From assembly GCA_900169235.1 (NCBI GenBank), contig FWCC01000041.1:1-64000 (forward strand): a DNA stretch of 64,000 nt, read 5' to 3'. Under the pieces are notes generated by a model. The model was not told the origin of the DNA and did no database searches. It was given only the letters and a program-made list of their open reading frames with translations. The position numbers were made by a program, and so were the translations under genes. This document shows, piece after piece, positions 34,665 to 46,100 of this stretch. This stretch comes from Zarea fungicola (taxonomy: Eukaryota; Ascomycota; Sordariomycetes; Hypocreales; Cordycipitaceae). Position 1 is the first letter of the stretch. Every line of letters begins with the position of its first letter.

Positions 34665-37600
34665 ATGGACCGCGCAAATGGAACCGGCCTTGGCGCGGCT
34701 GCCAGCAGGGCCGAGAGATTCGAGGATGAGAAGCGTCGCATCATTGAGAGCTGCTTCAACAAGAAAGACCCCGATGGCTCGAGTAAGCTCCCAACCCTAG
34801 CGGCGAGACATAGACGCAGCAGGGACGAGTGCGCCGATCGACTGCTTTCAAACCCGCTAACCTTCCGTTTCTCTTTGTAGTGATCGAGACATACATCACA
34901 CACATTAAAATCACAGAGTACTCGACGCACCCTACCTCTCCTCCGCCTCCCCAAGCTCGAACGCCAGCGTCCGAAAAGCCGCGAGTCATTATTGTTGCTG
35001 TCCGCCAATCCGGCAGAGTCCGTATGCATAAATCGAAAGAAAACGCCAACGGTACATTCTCAATCGGCAAGACCTGGAACCTCGATGATCTCACCCATAT
35101 CGAATCATACACTGCGCCCCAGGTCAATTCAGACCTGCGGGATTGGGCTGGAGAGACTGGCTTTACAGTGACGCTGGGTAAACAATATTACTGGCAGGCT
35201 CAGACAGACAAAGAGAAGAAGTTTTTCGTCGCCAGCCTGATCAAAATCTATACCAAATACACCGGCGGAAAAATCCCCGAACTCTCTGGCTTTGACCAGA
35301 AGGAACATGACCAAGTCATTGGAGCTGGTAGGCGACAGGGACCACCGCCTCCTAGGCCATCCGCACCTCCAGTGTCCCAAGTCACCCCAGGACAAGACTC
35401 GGCGCCTTCATCGGTCACATCCACCCCGTCTGCTATACCACGCCAAGCAACGCCAGACTCCTCTAGGTTCCAGAAGGTCCCAGCTGCCCTCCGACCACCT
35501 CTCAACGGGGCCAACTCACCCTCTGGCAGCTTTGAGTCCTCATTCTCGCGAGGACCAACTGATCGACCGCCTCCACCTCGATGGACTGCACAAAATAACC
35601 GAAGCCAGGACTCGTTTGCCACGTCCATCTCCGTCTCAGCAAGAAGCGATGATGCAGCTAGCCAACCTCCGAGGTCGCGCAATGGCCCGGCTGTTCCTAG
35701 CATACCAGGAAGGTTTGGGGAGCCCCGAGACGAACCGGAGCAAGTACCTGCTGTGCTACAGCCAGGTGTGGCTCCTTCTGGTGGTCCCCCTCCAGAACGA
35801 CGCCGACCACCGATGGATCCATCTCGGCCGATGGACAGAGACGTTGTACCGCCGCCACTAAATAGCCCGACGGCGAAACGGGAACCGGTTTTGCCCCCCC
35901 CTAGAAGCAGTGAACGAAGCTCACCCATGAAAGCTGGCGGAGGCAAGGATGCTGAAGGGGATTCTTCACCAGAGGTAGCCAAGCCTCGCGGCATAACGCC
36001 TCCTGTGATGACCCAGGTGAAGAGTGAAACTGGTTCTGTCTCCCAGGGGCAGGAAACAGTGCCATCACCCCCGCCAGTTCCTGAAGAACCCGCAGAAGAG
36101 TCACGGCCAGGCCTGGGACCCATGATCAAGTCGAAGAAATCGAAAGGAGAGATTGCTGGCGTATTTTGGAAAGCTGCACATGCCGCCAATGCTGCATCGG
36201 CCTTTAAGCCACGCCCCGGTGGTGCAATAGAACGGCTCCGAATGGCCCAAGCGAAGACCACAGATGGCCCTGACGGCATCACCAGCGTCGTTCCAGCACC
36301 CCCAAGACCAGTATCACGAGATAAACGACCAGAGACACCAGAACCGGCGGCACCAGTGGCGCCGGTGGTAGCCACGGTAGAAACAGTGGCACCCGCTGCC
36401 TTACCTGCAACGGCTGCTTCCTCGCCGCCGGCAAAAACCCCTGTTCCGCTGCCCGAAGTTACAATCACGACATTGCCTGTCCCGGTACCTGCAATCCCGC
36501 AGGTCAAAAAAGAGGGCCCGAGTGAGGTAACCATTAAGAAAGCAGAAGAGGCGGCCAAGGAGAAAGCAGCCCGAGCGGCTGCTGCTGGAAATGACTCCAG
36601 ATATCTCCAAGCACTCGGCATCGATTCTTCGCTGCTAGATGGGAGAAGTCAGGAGTTTGGCAAGTGGCTAGATTATTTTGGATGGGTACCTGGCGACAAA
36701 ATGCGGTCGCGAAATATTGACGAACTGAAAGTCGACATAGACAGGGAACTCAACAAGGCGCAAGCTGGTGGCTGGCTTGCTCGCTTCCGTGAAGAAGATG
36801 AACGAGTAGATGCCATCAAAGAAGGTGTTAATCTTGCCATAGCTGAGTGCGAGGAGCTCGATAATCTCCTGACTCTCTACTCGGTAGAGCTTTCGGTATG
36901 ATTGATTTACCTGTGACATATTAACACCTCTGGAACTGAAAACTAACCTGTTATAGACACTATCAGATGATATTGCGTACATTGAAGCGCAGGGTCAAGG
37001 TCTTCAGGTGCAAACGGCCAACCAAAAGCTACTAAAAAAAGAGCTTGAGTCTCTTCTCGAGACATGCGCTATAACAAGCAACGACCTTGAAGCATTACAG
37101 CTTGCACCGTTGGACAATATGCGTGGTCTGGAAGACGTAGAGTCAGCACTTGTGGTTCTTTACAAGGCGATGCTAAAAATTGACCCTACACTTGGAGAAA
37201 ATGAGCTTGCGAATACCACCGACATCCGCATTGACCAAGACCAGGCCACTGGCCTCAATAGCAACTATGGACAAATGCGTATTGTACAGGAGAAAAAGCA
37301 AATGTACTTGCAGGAAAGTGGCCTATTCATGCGACGACTTGTCGAGTTCATGGCGAGACAATTTGAAGAAGCCTATTCAGAGACTAAGCGCACCCTGGAT
37401 GGTGCTTTATCCAAAAAGGTCGATACCAGTAACCACGATGCTGGAAGAGATTTACTTTGGAAATACAGTCCACTCATGCTGTATGCCAGAGATGCTGACC
37501 TCCAAAACTGGAACCGGCTTCTTCAAATATATCAAGACAAGAGTCAGCCCTTGTACAAGACCGAATTTCAAAGCGTCATCACTAACTGGCGTAAGAATGC

Positions 37601-39002
37601 CAGGAAGATGACAGGCGACGAGTCTGAGATGCTCTTCACATCACAGGTCGAAAAACAGCAAGAAGGCGTTGCCACAACAGCACGAAAGCTAACAGTTAAG
37701 CGGAGCCAAACATTGGCGAGAGCGCTGCGATCGCCCCTCGCTGACGGAAGTGCGCGCGCGACTGAGAAGACTGGAGGAGATAGCCGCGCGCTACCATTTG
37801 AAGTCTTTGGCTCGGTTCTGGACGATCTCTTGCCACTCGTTGAAATGGAACAGAATTTCATCATTGATTTCTTCCACGCGACGACGTTAGAGCAGTCTGA
37901 CTTCCCAGATGCCGTGGTAGCTAGTAGTCCTCGAAATCGCCGAGGTGGTGATTTGAAGCGACGTCGCCTCATGGAGCCAGACCGCGAGCTGGCTCGTCGT
38001 GTTACACGCTCCATGGAGGTTATTTTCACATTTTTGGAGCCGGAAATCCAACGTCTGATGGAGTGGGTTCTGGGACAATTTCCACTTCAAGGAGCAGGTG
38101 TACTTGCCGTCCTCGAAAAGAAGATCTCCGAAATCAGCCAGTCAAATCAGGATTACCTGAACACGACACTCCAGAAACTGCATGATTCACTTGAAGGTCG
38201 CTTCACTAAGTTTGTTGATGACCAGATTCGTGCTATCGAGGAAACCAAGGTCAAAATCAATAAGCGCAAGGGTGTCATCTCGTTTATTCGTGTTTTTCCG
38301 ACGTTCCTTACTGCTGTCGAAAATATGATTGACGGATCTGACCCGAACTTGCCTCTACGACGCATGATTGACCGCGAGTATGACCGTATTTTGAAGTCAA
38401 TGTTTGATTCACTAATGGTAATTGCGCGTGAGAACCCTACCGGTGGCGTCGCCGCAAGCACATCAGATCCGGAAGGAAAGGAGGCCCTCAACTTTCATAT
38501 TCTGTTGATCGAGAACATGAACCATTTCCTAGAGGAGACAGAATCTCGTGGCTTGCATGTCTTGGAAGACTGGAAGGAACAAGCCAACAATGAGTACCAT
38601 GAGCATATGGAACTCTACCTCAACGCTGTGATGCGACGGCCGCTGGGCAAGCTTCTGGATCACCTTGAAAACATTGAGGCACAGATCCAGTCTGGCAAGT
38701 CCCCCACGGCTATTGCCAGGCAGCCATCCAACAGTCAGGCCGTCTTTGCCAAGGTGCTTGGTCTCTACGATGCTAAAGATCTTCGCAAAGGCATAGAGGC
38801 CCTGCGCAAACGTGTCGAGAAACACTTTGGTGATGCTGATGAGCCAGCACTTAGCCGCGGCCTCGTTGCCAAGGTGCTGGCTGAATGTGAAAATTACTAT
38901 GGCAAGGTTGAGACGAGGATTGGAAGTGTAACGACGAATGTTTACGGAGGTGATGTCCCTTTTGAATGGCCAAGAGCGGAAGTCAAGGCTGCCTTCCGAT
39001 GA
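34665..39002 (+). CDS. SEC3: exocyst complex component Sec3
   Basis: Subunit of the exocyst that tethers secretory vesicles to the plasma membrane at growing hyphal tips. Predicted 1392 aa. Exons 34665-34782, 34881-36895 and 36957-39002, with donors GTAAGC and GTATGA and acceptors TAG. The N-terminal Sec3 PIP2/Rho-binding PH-like domain covers about 70-185 (RVIIVAVRQSGRVRMHKSKENANGTFSIGKTWNLDDL region, then FFVASLIKIYTKYTGGKIPEL). A long Pro/Ser/Ala-rich disordered linker follows (about 190-590). A coiled coil and helical CATCHR-type body run to the C-terminus (KYSPLMLYARDADLQNW, FFHATTLEQSDFPDAV, RGVISF-like FIRVFPTFLTAVE). The linker makes a 457-aa antisense open frame, which is a shadow. 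Confidence 0.94.
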
Positions 39003-39583
39003 GAACAATGATTCAAAGATAGGTTTTACGTGACTGAAGCTATACCGAACGACTGGTGAAGAAGATGGGCGGGGAGCGTTTGAATCTAGGGGATTTTTTC
39101 TTGCGTGTACGACTATGGGCATTTGGGAGCCTTGAAAAGGGTTGATGGATGAAAGAAGCTTGCAGGTATTAGGCCAGTCTCTTTTTGGTAGTAGGAGCAT
39201 TATCATTACCGGCCAAAAAAATCGACTTTGTGTTTCAAAATTCAATCAAGAGTTTGTAGCAAATTCAAAAAACTGTCGGAAGAAATTGAGTGGTACACAG
39301 AAATCGCTACTTCCAAGCAGTCGCACAAATGACAAATGGCGGAAACCATTAAGTGGACGCGCCACAGAACGCGGTCAACGCGTCCACTTACAACATACTC
39401 CACCAGCTTTACCAAATCGCGAACCATTACACTGGTGCTCATTGAATTGACAAGACAGAATCCAGTTGGGCTAAGCTGTAATATGTTTTCGAGAAATGAT
39501 GTTTGACGCTGTGCTAATTTTGGCCCACAGATAAGACCTTGCCCTTGCACTGTTTGCCGGGACAAGAGCCCACCGGTGGGATC
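39003..39583. other. intergenic between SEC3 and the unknown protein gene
   Basis: Tandem genes on the same strand. A CAG preceded by a pyrimidine-rich stretch at 39510-39530 could be a splice acceptor for an unseen leader exon. No gene is seen. Confidence 0.4.
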
Positions 39584-42500
39584 ATGACACCACGAACGAG
39601 ATCCGGTGGCGTTGCTCCTCCAACCTCTAGCATCATATATAAAACATCCCCAAAGCTTAAACAGGTACAATTTCCGGCTCGAAGAAAGACAGTACGCACA
39701 TATGGGCGGCGAGGCCGCAGAAGAGACGGCAGCGTTGACAAAAGAGACGGCGAGGATGACAGCAGCGCACTCACGACAGCAGCGCTGAAACAAAAGACTT
39801 TGACACAATACGACTTTGCGCCTAGCTTCAACGAAGACAGTGTAGTGGAGTTATCCGATGCCAGCGATGCCGAAATGGTCGACGACATTGGCGATTCAGA
39901 TGAAGCCGAGAAGGAGAATACCAGTCCAAACATTCAGAAAGCATCAACGCGCAAACGCACTGCACCACAACAACCGCGAAAGCAAAACAAGACAGACGAG
40001 GGTGAGGAGTCGCGCGTACAAGGTACAGAACCCGAAAGTGATGGTCAAGATGATAAGGAAGACGGCCATAAGAGGAGAAAGCGCCGCCATAGCCTGGAAT
40101 CTGCGAATGGGACGAAGACAAGGAGGAGGCGCACCCTCGGGGAGGAACACCGGATGAGTAGCATGAGGAAGAGCAAGAACTCACGGCGGAGGAGGACGCT
40201 GGGTGACTCACCTGTTATGACTACGTCGTCAAGGTCCTCTCGGTATCATACACAGACCTTGACACAGTTCATTGGCCGAACGACCTCCTTTGTTGCTGAC
40301 TCGGAGGATGATGGAGACCTCGGCAATATGGAAAATGACGGCTTCTTGGAATGGCTAGGTGATTCCGAGCCACAAACGCCGAGCAAGGCTATACGGACAA
40401 GCAAACAGGATTCAATCCTTACTGTGGGTGCTGGCACCACTGCTACTGCCGCGGTTACAACCATCACAGCAGACCATAGCCCATCACCCTATCGCCGAAC
40501 TAGAAGAAAGCTGGATGTGCCGCTGGTAGAGCAGCCCCGAGAAGAGTCGGTGGTGCCACAGACCCCTGCTAAGACTCTACGATTTGATGTGCCTCCCTCT
40601 GCCCGGCACATTTCTCCGTCCCCATCACGGATCGCAGCCGTTTATGGAGCTCCTAGTCAATCTAGATCACCGTCTTCCAAACGATGTGGGAAGATGAGCA
40701 GCCCTCTAAAGCCACCCACAGAATTGATGGGGAGGCCGGCAGAACTTCTCAGCCCTGCAACCAAGAAGCCAGCCCTGGTAATTCAGGATTCGTATGCCAC
40801 CGAAGGATGGAGTTCAGTGGGAGGCACACAGGCGCGCCAGTATACACCATCGCAGACGCAAACCGAGGTCTTTAGCACGCCGGCTGAGGAAATGGTGACG
40901 AATAAGGAGGCGGCAGTTACGCAAACACCAATAAAGGAAAGTAGGCTGCAGGACCGACGAAACCTACCGCCTGCGCCAACGCAAACTCAAGATGGTTACA
41001 CTGACCAAGAGTTCTTTGGTGCCGTCTCCCAGATTGCCCAAGACAGTACTGCAGCAAGCCAGCAGGAGCAAGAGCAGGGCCAGAAGGAAGAAGACAGGCA
41101 ACAGCAACCGCTTACGTCAAAATCCAAGACCCAAAAATCACGACGAACTTCTGTTATGCGTGAGATTCCAGACTCGGATGGCGAGGAGGGTGACTTCAAC
41201 ACTGAAAGCGACGCCAACGAAGATGAAGATGACGCAGAGGAGTCTCGATTCGCGGCCGGGGCAGAAACGCAGCTTCTCATGGATCAACTGCACTCCAGCG
41301 TTCGCAAAGGGAGCGGGATGCTGCAGGTCAGGAATGCTACCTCGTCATCTGTCACATCACCACATCCACCACCTCTTCTCTCAAGTCCTGGGGCCGCGTC
41401 ACCTAGCTCTGCAATTACATCACAGTCCGTACCATCATCGTCTACGAAAGCTGCCTTCAGCCAGAAACAGAAACAGCGTCAGAGGGGGCAGCAAACGCCT
41501 CAACAAAAGACAAAAACTGGCATCATTACCAACGATATTCCCATCGACTACCAAGGCACACCTCTACGGCGCCCGCTGCATCACCAAGAGCCGGTCGATA
41601 CCCAGGGCGTCCCGCTAGAATCACAACGTGTCCCCGTCGCTACACTACAGGGCTTCACTCCGGCCACGCCCCGCACCGACATCCTCTTGCCTCTCTCGCG
41701 CCGCACGCTCACAAACCTACTCTCTGGACACCAAGATGCCATTGTTCTGCCCTTCAAGGTGCCCTTGCAGGTTGTCCGCTTCTGGCTGATCCACGATGGA
41801 CTGCTTCGCCATCTCGCCTGTGTATCTACACCCGAGAACAACATTTCCAGTGGTGGTCGCTCCGAAAGCAGGTATAATCCAAAGCAGGAAAATGGCCGTG
41901 GCGGCCAGGGCACATGGACCTATGCCATCAGCCAGGTATATGAGCTCAATAATGCCGTGACTGAGGCTGACATGCGCGATGAAGACTGGATTCATGGCCA
42001 AGTCATGCGGTACTCGTATTTCCCGCCTGCTATTGTCAACCAGCTCCTCTGGAACCTGCGACAGGCTCTCTTCGCTACTGAACACGATGCAGAGCATGCA
42101 GCTACTGCTACCCCTGCGGCAGCAGCGGCAGGCATAATTGCGTTCTCTTCGTCTCCGCAGCAGCAGCAGCGGCAGCAAACGTCATCAAAGAAATCAACGC
42201 CACGTGTTAATAGCCAACGAGGCAATCTTGAAAGCTCACCATCTCGGGCGACACGTCCGCCTCCGCCGTCGACGATGCCCGCGCCGCCACCGCCGAAGCG
42301 GCACAGTCGCATGAGTAAGAGTCACACACAGCTGCATTTCGTCCGCCCTTCACAGGCCACAACCGTGTCACAAGCATCTTCAGTCGCAGACATCCCCGGG
42401 TCGCCTGGCATCGTAATACCGGGAACAGCGGCAGCGGCAGCCGTGCTTCATCATCGGCTGAATCTAGACGAATCATCAGAGAGTCTCATCTTTGATGACC

Positions 42501-42658
42501 ACGGCGGCTCGTCCATTCCCATGTTGTGCAGCATCCCGGGGCTCGAGCAACTCGAGGCATCACAACTCTTGACTAAGAGTCAGACGTTACCGGAGAGCCT
42601 GATCCGTGATGAGGAGCGACTGCCGGATGAGATTTGGGACTCTGAAGATGGGGAATGA
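39584..42658 (+). CDS. uncharacterised, mostly disordered protein with a C-terminal globular region
   Basis: I do not recognise this family. Predicted 1024 aa, one exon, start MTPRTRSGG. It is Ser/Thr/Arg-rich and acidic by turns. Visible pieces are a Lys/Arg-rich patch (40-50), QKTLTQYDFAP at about 70, VVELSD at about 86 followed by acidic residues (looks like a SUMO-interaction motif), two related basic blocks with RRRTLG, HTQTLTQFIGRT at about 222, many SP/TP sites, and Gln-rich stretches. The only clearly folded-looking part is about residues 700-840 (LSRRTLTNLLSG, VPLQVVRFWLIHDGLLRHLACV, WTYAISQVYELNN, WIHGQVMRYSYFPPAIVNQLLWNLRQALF). The features suggest a nuclear protein, perhaps in genome maintenance, but that is inference. 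It might have an unseen upstream exon. Confidence 0.75.
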   Translation: MTPRTRSGGVAPPTSSIIYKTSPKLKQVQFPARRKTVRTYGRRGRRRDGSVDKRDGEDDSSALTTAALKQKTLTQYDFAPSFNEDSVVELSDASDAEMVDDIGDSDEAEKENTSPNIQKASTRKRTAPQQPRKQNKTDEGEESRVQGTEPESDGQDDKEDGHKRRKRRHSLESANGTKTRRRRTLGEEHRMSSMRKSKNSRRRRTLGDSPVMTTSSRSSRYHTQTLTQFIGRTTSFVADSEDDGDLGNMENDGFLEWLGDSEPQTPSKAIRTSKQDSILTVGAGTTATAAVTTITADHSPSPYRRTRRKLDVPLVEQPREESVVPQTPAKTLRFDVPPSARHISPSPSRIAAVYGAPSQSRSPSSKRCGKMSSPLKPPTELMGRPAELLSPATKKPALVIQDSYATEGWSSVGGTQARQYTPSQTQTEVFSTPAEEMVTNKEAAVTQTPIKESRLQDRRNLPPAPTQTQDGYTDQEFFGAVSQIAQDSTAASQQEQEQGQKEEDRQQQPLTSKSKTQKSRRTSVMREIPDSDGEEGDFNTESDANEDEDDAEESRFAAGAETQLLMDQLHSSVRKGSGMLQVRNATSSSVTSPHPPPLLSSPGAASPSSAITSQSVPSSSTKAAFSQKQKQRQRGQQTPQQKTKTGIITNDIPIDYQGTPLRRPLHHQEPVDTQGVPLESQRVPVATLQGFTPATPRTDILLPLSRRTLTNLLSGHQDAIVLPFKVPLQVVRFWLIHDGLLRHLACVSTPENNISSGGRSESRYNPKQENGRGGQGTWTYAISQVYELNNAVTEADMRDEDWIHGQVMRYSYFPPAIVNQLLWNLRQALFATEHDAEHAATATPAAAAAGIIAFSSSPQQQQRQQTSSKKSTPRVNSQRGNLESSPSRATRPPPPSTMPAPPPPKRHSRMSKSHTQLHFVRPSQATTVSQASSVADIPGSPGIVIPGTAAAAAVLHHRLNLDESSESLIFDDHGGSSIPMLCSIPGLEQLEASQLLTKSQTLPESLIRDEERLPDEIWDSEDGE

Positions 42659-43135
42659 CAGGAGAATCGAAGTATAAGTGAGAAAATGGGAAGGAAAGGG
42701 ATAACGAAGGCTCCCACAACGTTGAATAAACGAGATAGATGTTCATAAGCTTACTAGTTACGAATCATGATCTGGCGTTTACTTTACTTACAAGCTGACA
42801 TGGTGACTGCCATTATTAAGATAGTCTCATTGTTCTGTAATCTCATGTTGCAATAAATCATATTCGAATGCTAATGCCATGTCTATACAGCCAAGGAAAA
42901 GAAAAACAAATTACAATGCAGACCCAGTCATGCAATTATCATCCACCCGTCTATTGATTTGCTTTTATGCCCATTTGCCCCACCGGTCGATTGCCACAAT
43001 AAAGGCGATTGAGTGGCACCAACGGTAATAAAACACGTAGAATTGTGACAGAATAGCCCTGCTTTTCGTTTTGTTGGTCATCAAAAGGACTGAAGAAAGC
43101 AATTGTAGCGGCACCCATATTTAAAAACACAGCCG
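42659..43135. other. convergent intergenic
   Basis: Shared 3' region of the unknown protein gene (+) and UFD4 (-). AT-rich, no gene seen. Confidence 0.5.
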
Positions 43136-46100
43136 TTAAGAAAGATGGAAGGCTCCTTGACCTTCCTTCATCGCAGTAAGTATTCGTTTTCGCATAGTCT
43201 CGTGTGTGGTGTAGTCCGGTAACTTTAGGTAATTGACACAGGTCATTACACTAGGCAGGTAATCGTCCGAAGTGTACGGGTGCTCGCTCGGTTTGCAGAC
43301 GACAGTGAACATGGGTGTTAGGCTACGGAAACCACCGATAGGAAGCTTTGGGCTTCCTGTAATAAACTGAAGAAATTCTCGCCGCTCGCTCAGATTAAAT
43401 TCGCTCATAACCTGCAGCAGGTTCTTTACACTATGGCTGTCCATGTTGTAACCGTGGTCTGCTTTGATGGAATCGGTTAGAGCTGTAGCAGTCATGGGTT
43501 AGCATTAATACGGCATCGATGAAAATTTGAGAAAACTTACTTTCAAGGGACCAATCCTCATTTACTTTGCCGAATAGAGCCACCAACTCAGCCGGAGTGA
43601 ATGCACTTAAAGCCGTGTAAGGGAATACTTGGGAGAAACCAGCTCTGAATGCATCGACTTGGCTGCGTACTCCCGAGCCAAGCGTCATGTCGATGACTTT
43701 GTCTAGGTAGCTGTCGACATTTTCGATGGAAACACGCTTTTGTGACCCATTTGTTTCCAGTTCGATGTTAGGGTAACCGGGAAGTGTGAAGTCGAGACAC
43801 AGGTCATCCAGTCGCACGCCGTCAATTGAAATACTCTCGGTATCAGCAACCTTTTGCGCTGGCGTTCGACTTGGATCTTCGTCAATTTCCTTCTTGGCGG
43901 TGGAGTATTTCATAATTGTTTTCAGTGATCTTGCAAGACCGGGGTCTACAACCTTGACGGCACCTAGAGATGGCTTGACGCCTGCAGAAGCCACGTCGGT
44001 GATGCGGAAAAAGGTGGGATTGAAGTGGATGTCAATGATTCGAGAATCAATCATTGATCGTGCGACAAACTTGCCCAGCATTTTGAATAAATGGAGAATG
44101 CGCTCGCCGTTGGGAGTGCTCACTTCTTCTGCGCTCAATGGTCGTGGGAACAGACCAGAAGCGCCAGATATGAACTCGTCCGACCCATTGCCGTCAACGT
44201 CACGCCAAAGGCGCAGTTTCTTCTTCGCAAATTCATTGGACACAGTAGAGTAGAATTCTAGGGTTGGTCCAAGACCAGTGCCGACCTCTTCAAAATACTC
44301 GACTTCCAGTATACTCTGTGAGGCACCATATAGCTCCATGACTTTGAGAGCCGACTCGAGGATCTTTTGGCGGGAAATCCTGACTTTTTGCCTCTGTAGC
44401 CGACCCAGGAAAGGACGCTCATTGTGTCGATCTCTGCGATTGTCCTCTGCCTGCGCATTCTGCCATCTTGCCATCGATCGAGCATATCCAAACGATGTAG
44501 ACTGAAGGAAGAGGTGACGTGTCTCAAAGGGAAAGAGGAATGGGTACTGACGAGCCAGATCCTCAGACCAGCTAGGTAGGCAGCTGCTAGCTACAATAAG
44601 CGGTTCTTCCAACTGGCGATTGAGCTTAGCTGTCAGCTTTGTGCTAACAAACTGTGATGGTGGTTCAACATTTAGACTGATGGTCTGTTGGTCGCTGGCA
44701 ACTAGAACGTCCTCAATGTTCTCGTTTAGCTGGTGCAAGATGTTCAGGAGACGCAGAATCGAGGCCGTTGTTGGATTCTTCGCCAGTGAGGCTGGAATAC
44801 CACCTGACGCCTCCGAGTCTATCTCGCTGTTTGCCGCAAACGACGACGTTTCCACTGGTGGCCCAGACACTCTTTTGAACTTAATAGGGTGAGTTGCGGA
44901 CCAAATGCTTCTACTGATATGTTGATCCTCTGCCTTGGAGGCCGACAAGAAGACGGCTCGATATATAGTGGTCTCGTTGGGAATCACCTTGCCATCCAGA
45001 GAAAACTCGATATGCCAATCTTGTGGCACAGCCTGGAGCGCTGATGCGTATGACATGGATCTTGATGTACCAGTTGGTGTTGAGGTTGTGGCAGGTTGTG
45101 GTTTCTCACTGGCGCGCTTATCCGTGCTTGAAGGTGTCGGAACCTTTGTACCGTCCTCTTTGCTGGCTATCACCCCCCCGCTTGTGGCAACCTCAACATC
45201 AACGGCAGAGGGATCTTCAGGAGTTGGGGCATCCTGCTCCGCATCCAAATCTTCTTCAAGTTCGCCGACAATTGCGTCTAGCGCACTGCTATCAGCAATA
45301 TCGTCGTCATCGCCATCGCTTATCTGCTTCTCATCGGCGCACTCCAAATTGCTTTGGTTGCCTTCATCGTCGTCGGGGGGAGGGTTAGCTGGCGACTGAG
45401 CCTCCGAAGATGTAGCCTGCCGACGAGAAGATCTTCTCAAGCCATGCCCAGAGTGAGAGGGCCCCCCAGTTTGATCTGCGTTTGTTGGTGTGGTAGGATG
45501 CTGAGGTGGCTTACTACTCATTGCACGTCGGAGTTGTTGCGACCCTGGTAGCATACCAGCAAGAGGTGGAGGGGGTGGTGGCACAGAGCCAGGGGCAATG
45601 GGAGAACCTTCAGTTAGACGTGAGCCAGGTGAAGTACCGAGCGGAAGTCCGGCCATGGCAGCGAGAGCTCTTGTTAGTCCATCACGTCGTGCAATGCGCG
45701 GTCGCTCAGAAAGACTGATCCGAGGACGTAAATAGTCATCCAATGATTTGAATGTAGCAATCGCATGTATAGAAACCATTATGTTTCTGTAAGGGCGAGG
45801 GATATTCGAATCATCATCAGCCACAAGACGAAGACGAATCTGCTTGCCAAGCATAGATGCCGGACTTGTACGGTTACCGTCAAAAGAATTGTGGTGCACT
45901 GTGACCACTTCGTAGTGCTCTGACCTACTGAGCAGGTCTTGAAGTTTGTGTATCATCATGCTAAAGGGAGTAGCTGGAGATTCAGCAGTTGCCGTCTTCG
46001 GCCTCGTCTTAATACTATGGGCCATGAAGACCTGTAAGAAGGTTGACTGAGCTGAACGGGCTAATTCTTCGTCGGGGTTGCTGAGAACTTCCACCAAAGA

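Noticed and set aside
35248..36621. 457-aa antisense open frame opposite SEC3
   Set aside because: It mirrors the Pro/Ser/Ala-rich linker of SEC3. Its Gly/Ser-rich composition is what the complement of such codons gives, and no domain or splice support is seen.
39584..42658. Assigning this protein to Slx4 or a GINS/DNA-repair factor
   Set aside because: Disordered with SIM-like motif, but the C-terminal region lacks any Slx4 or GINS signature I can recognise. Left unnamed.
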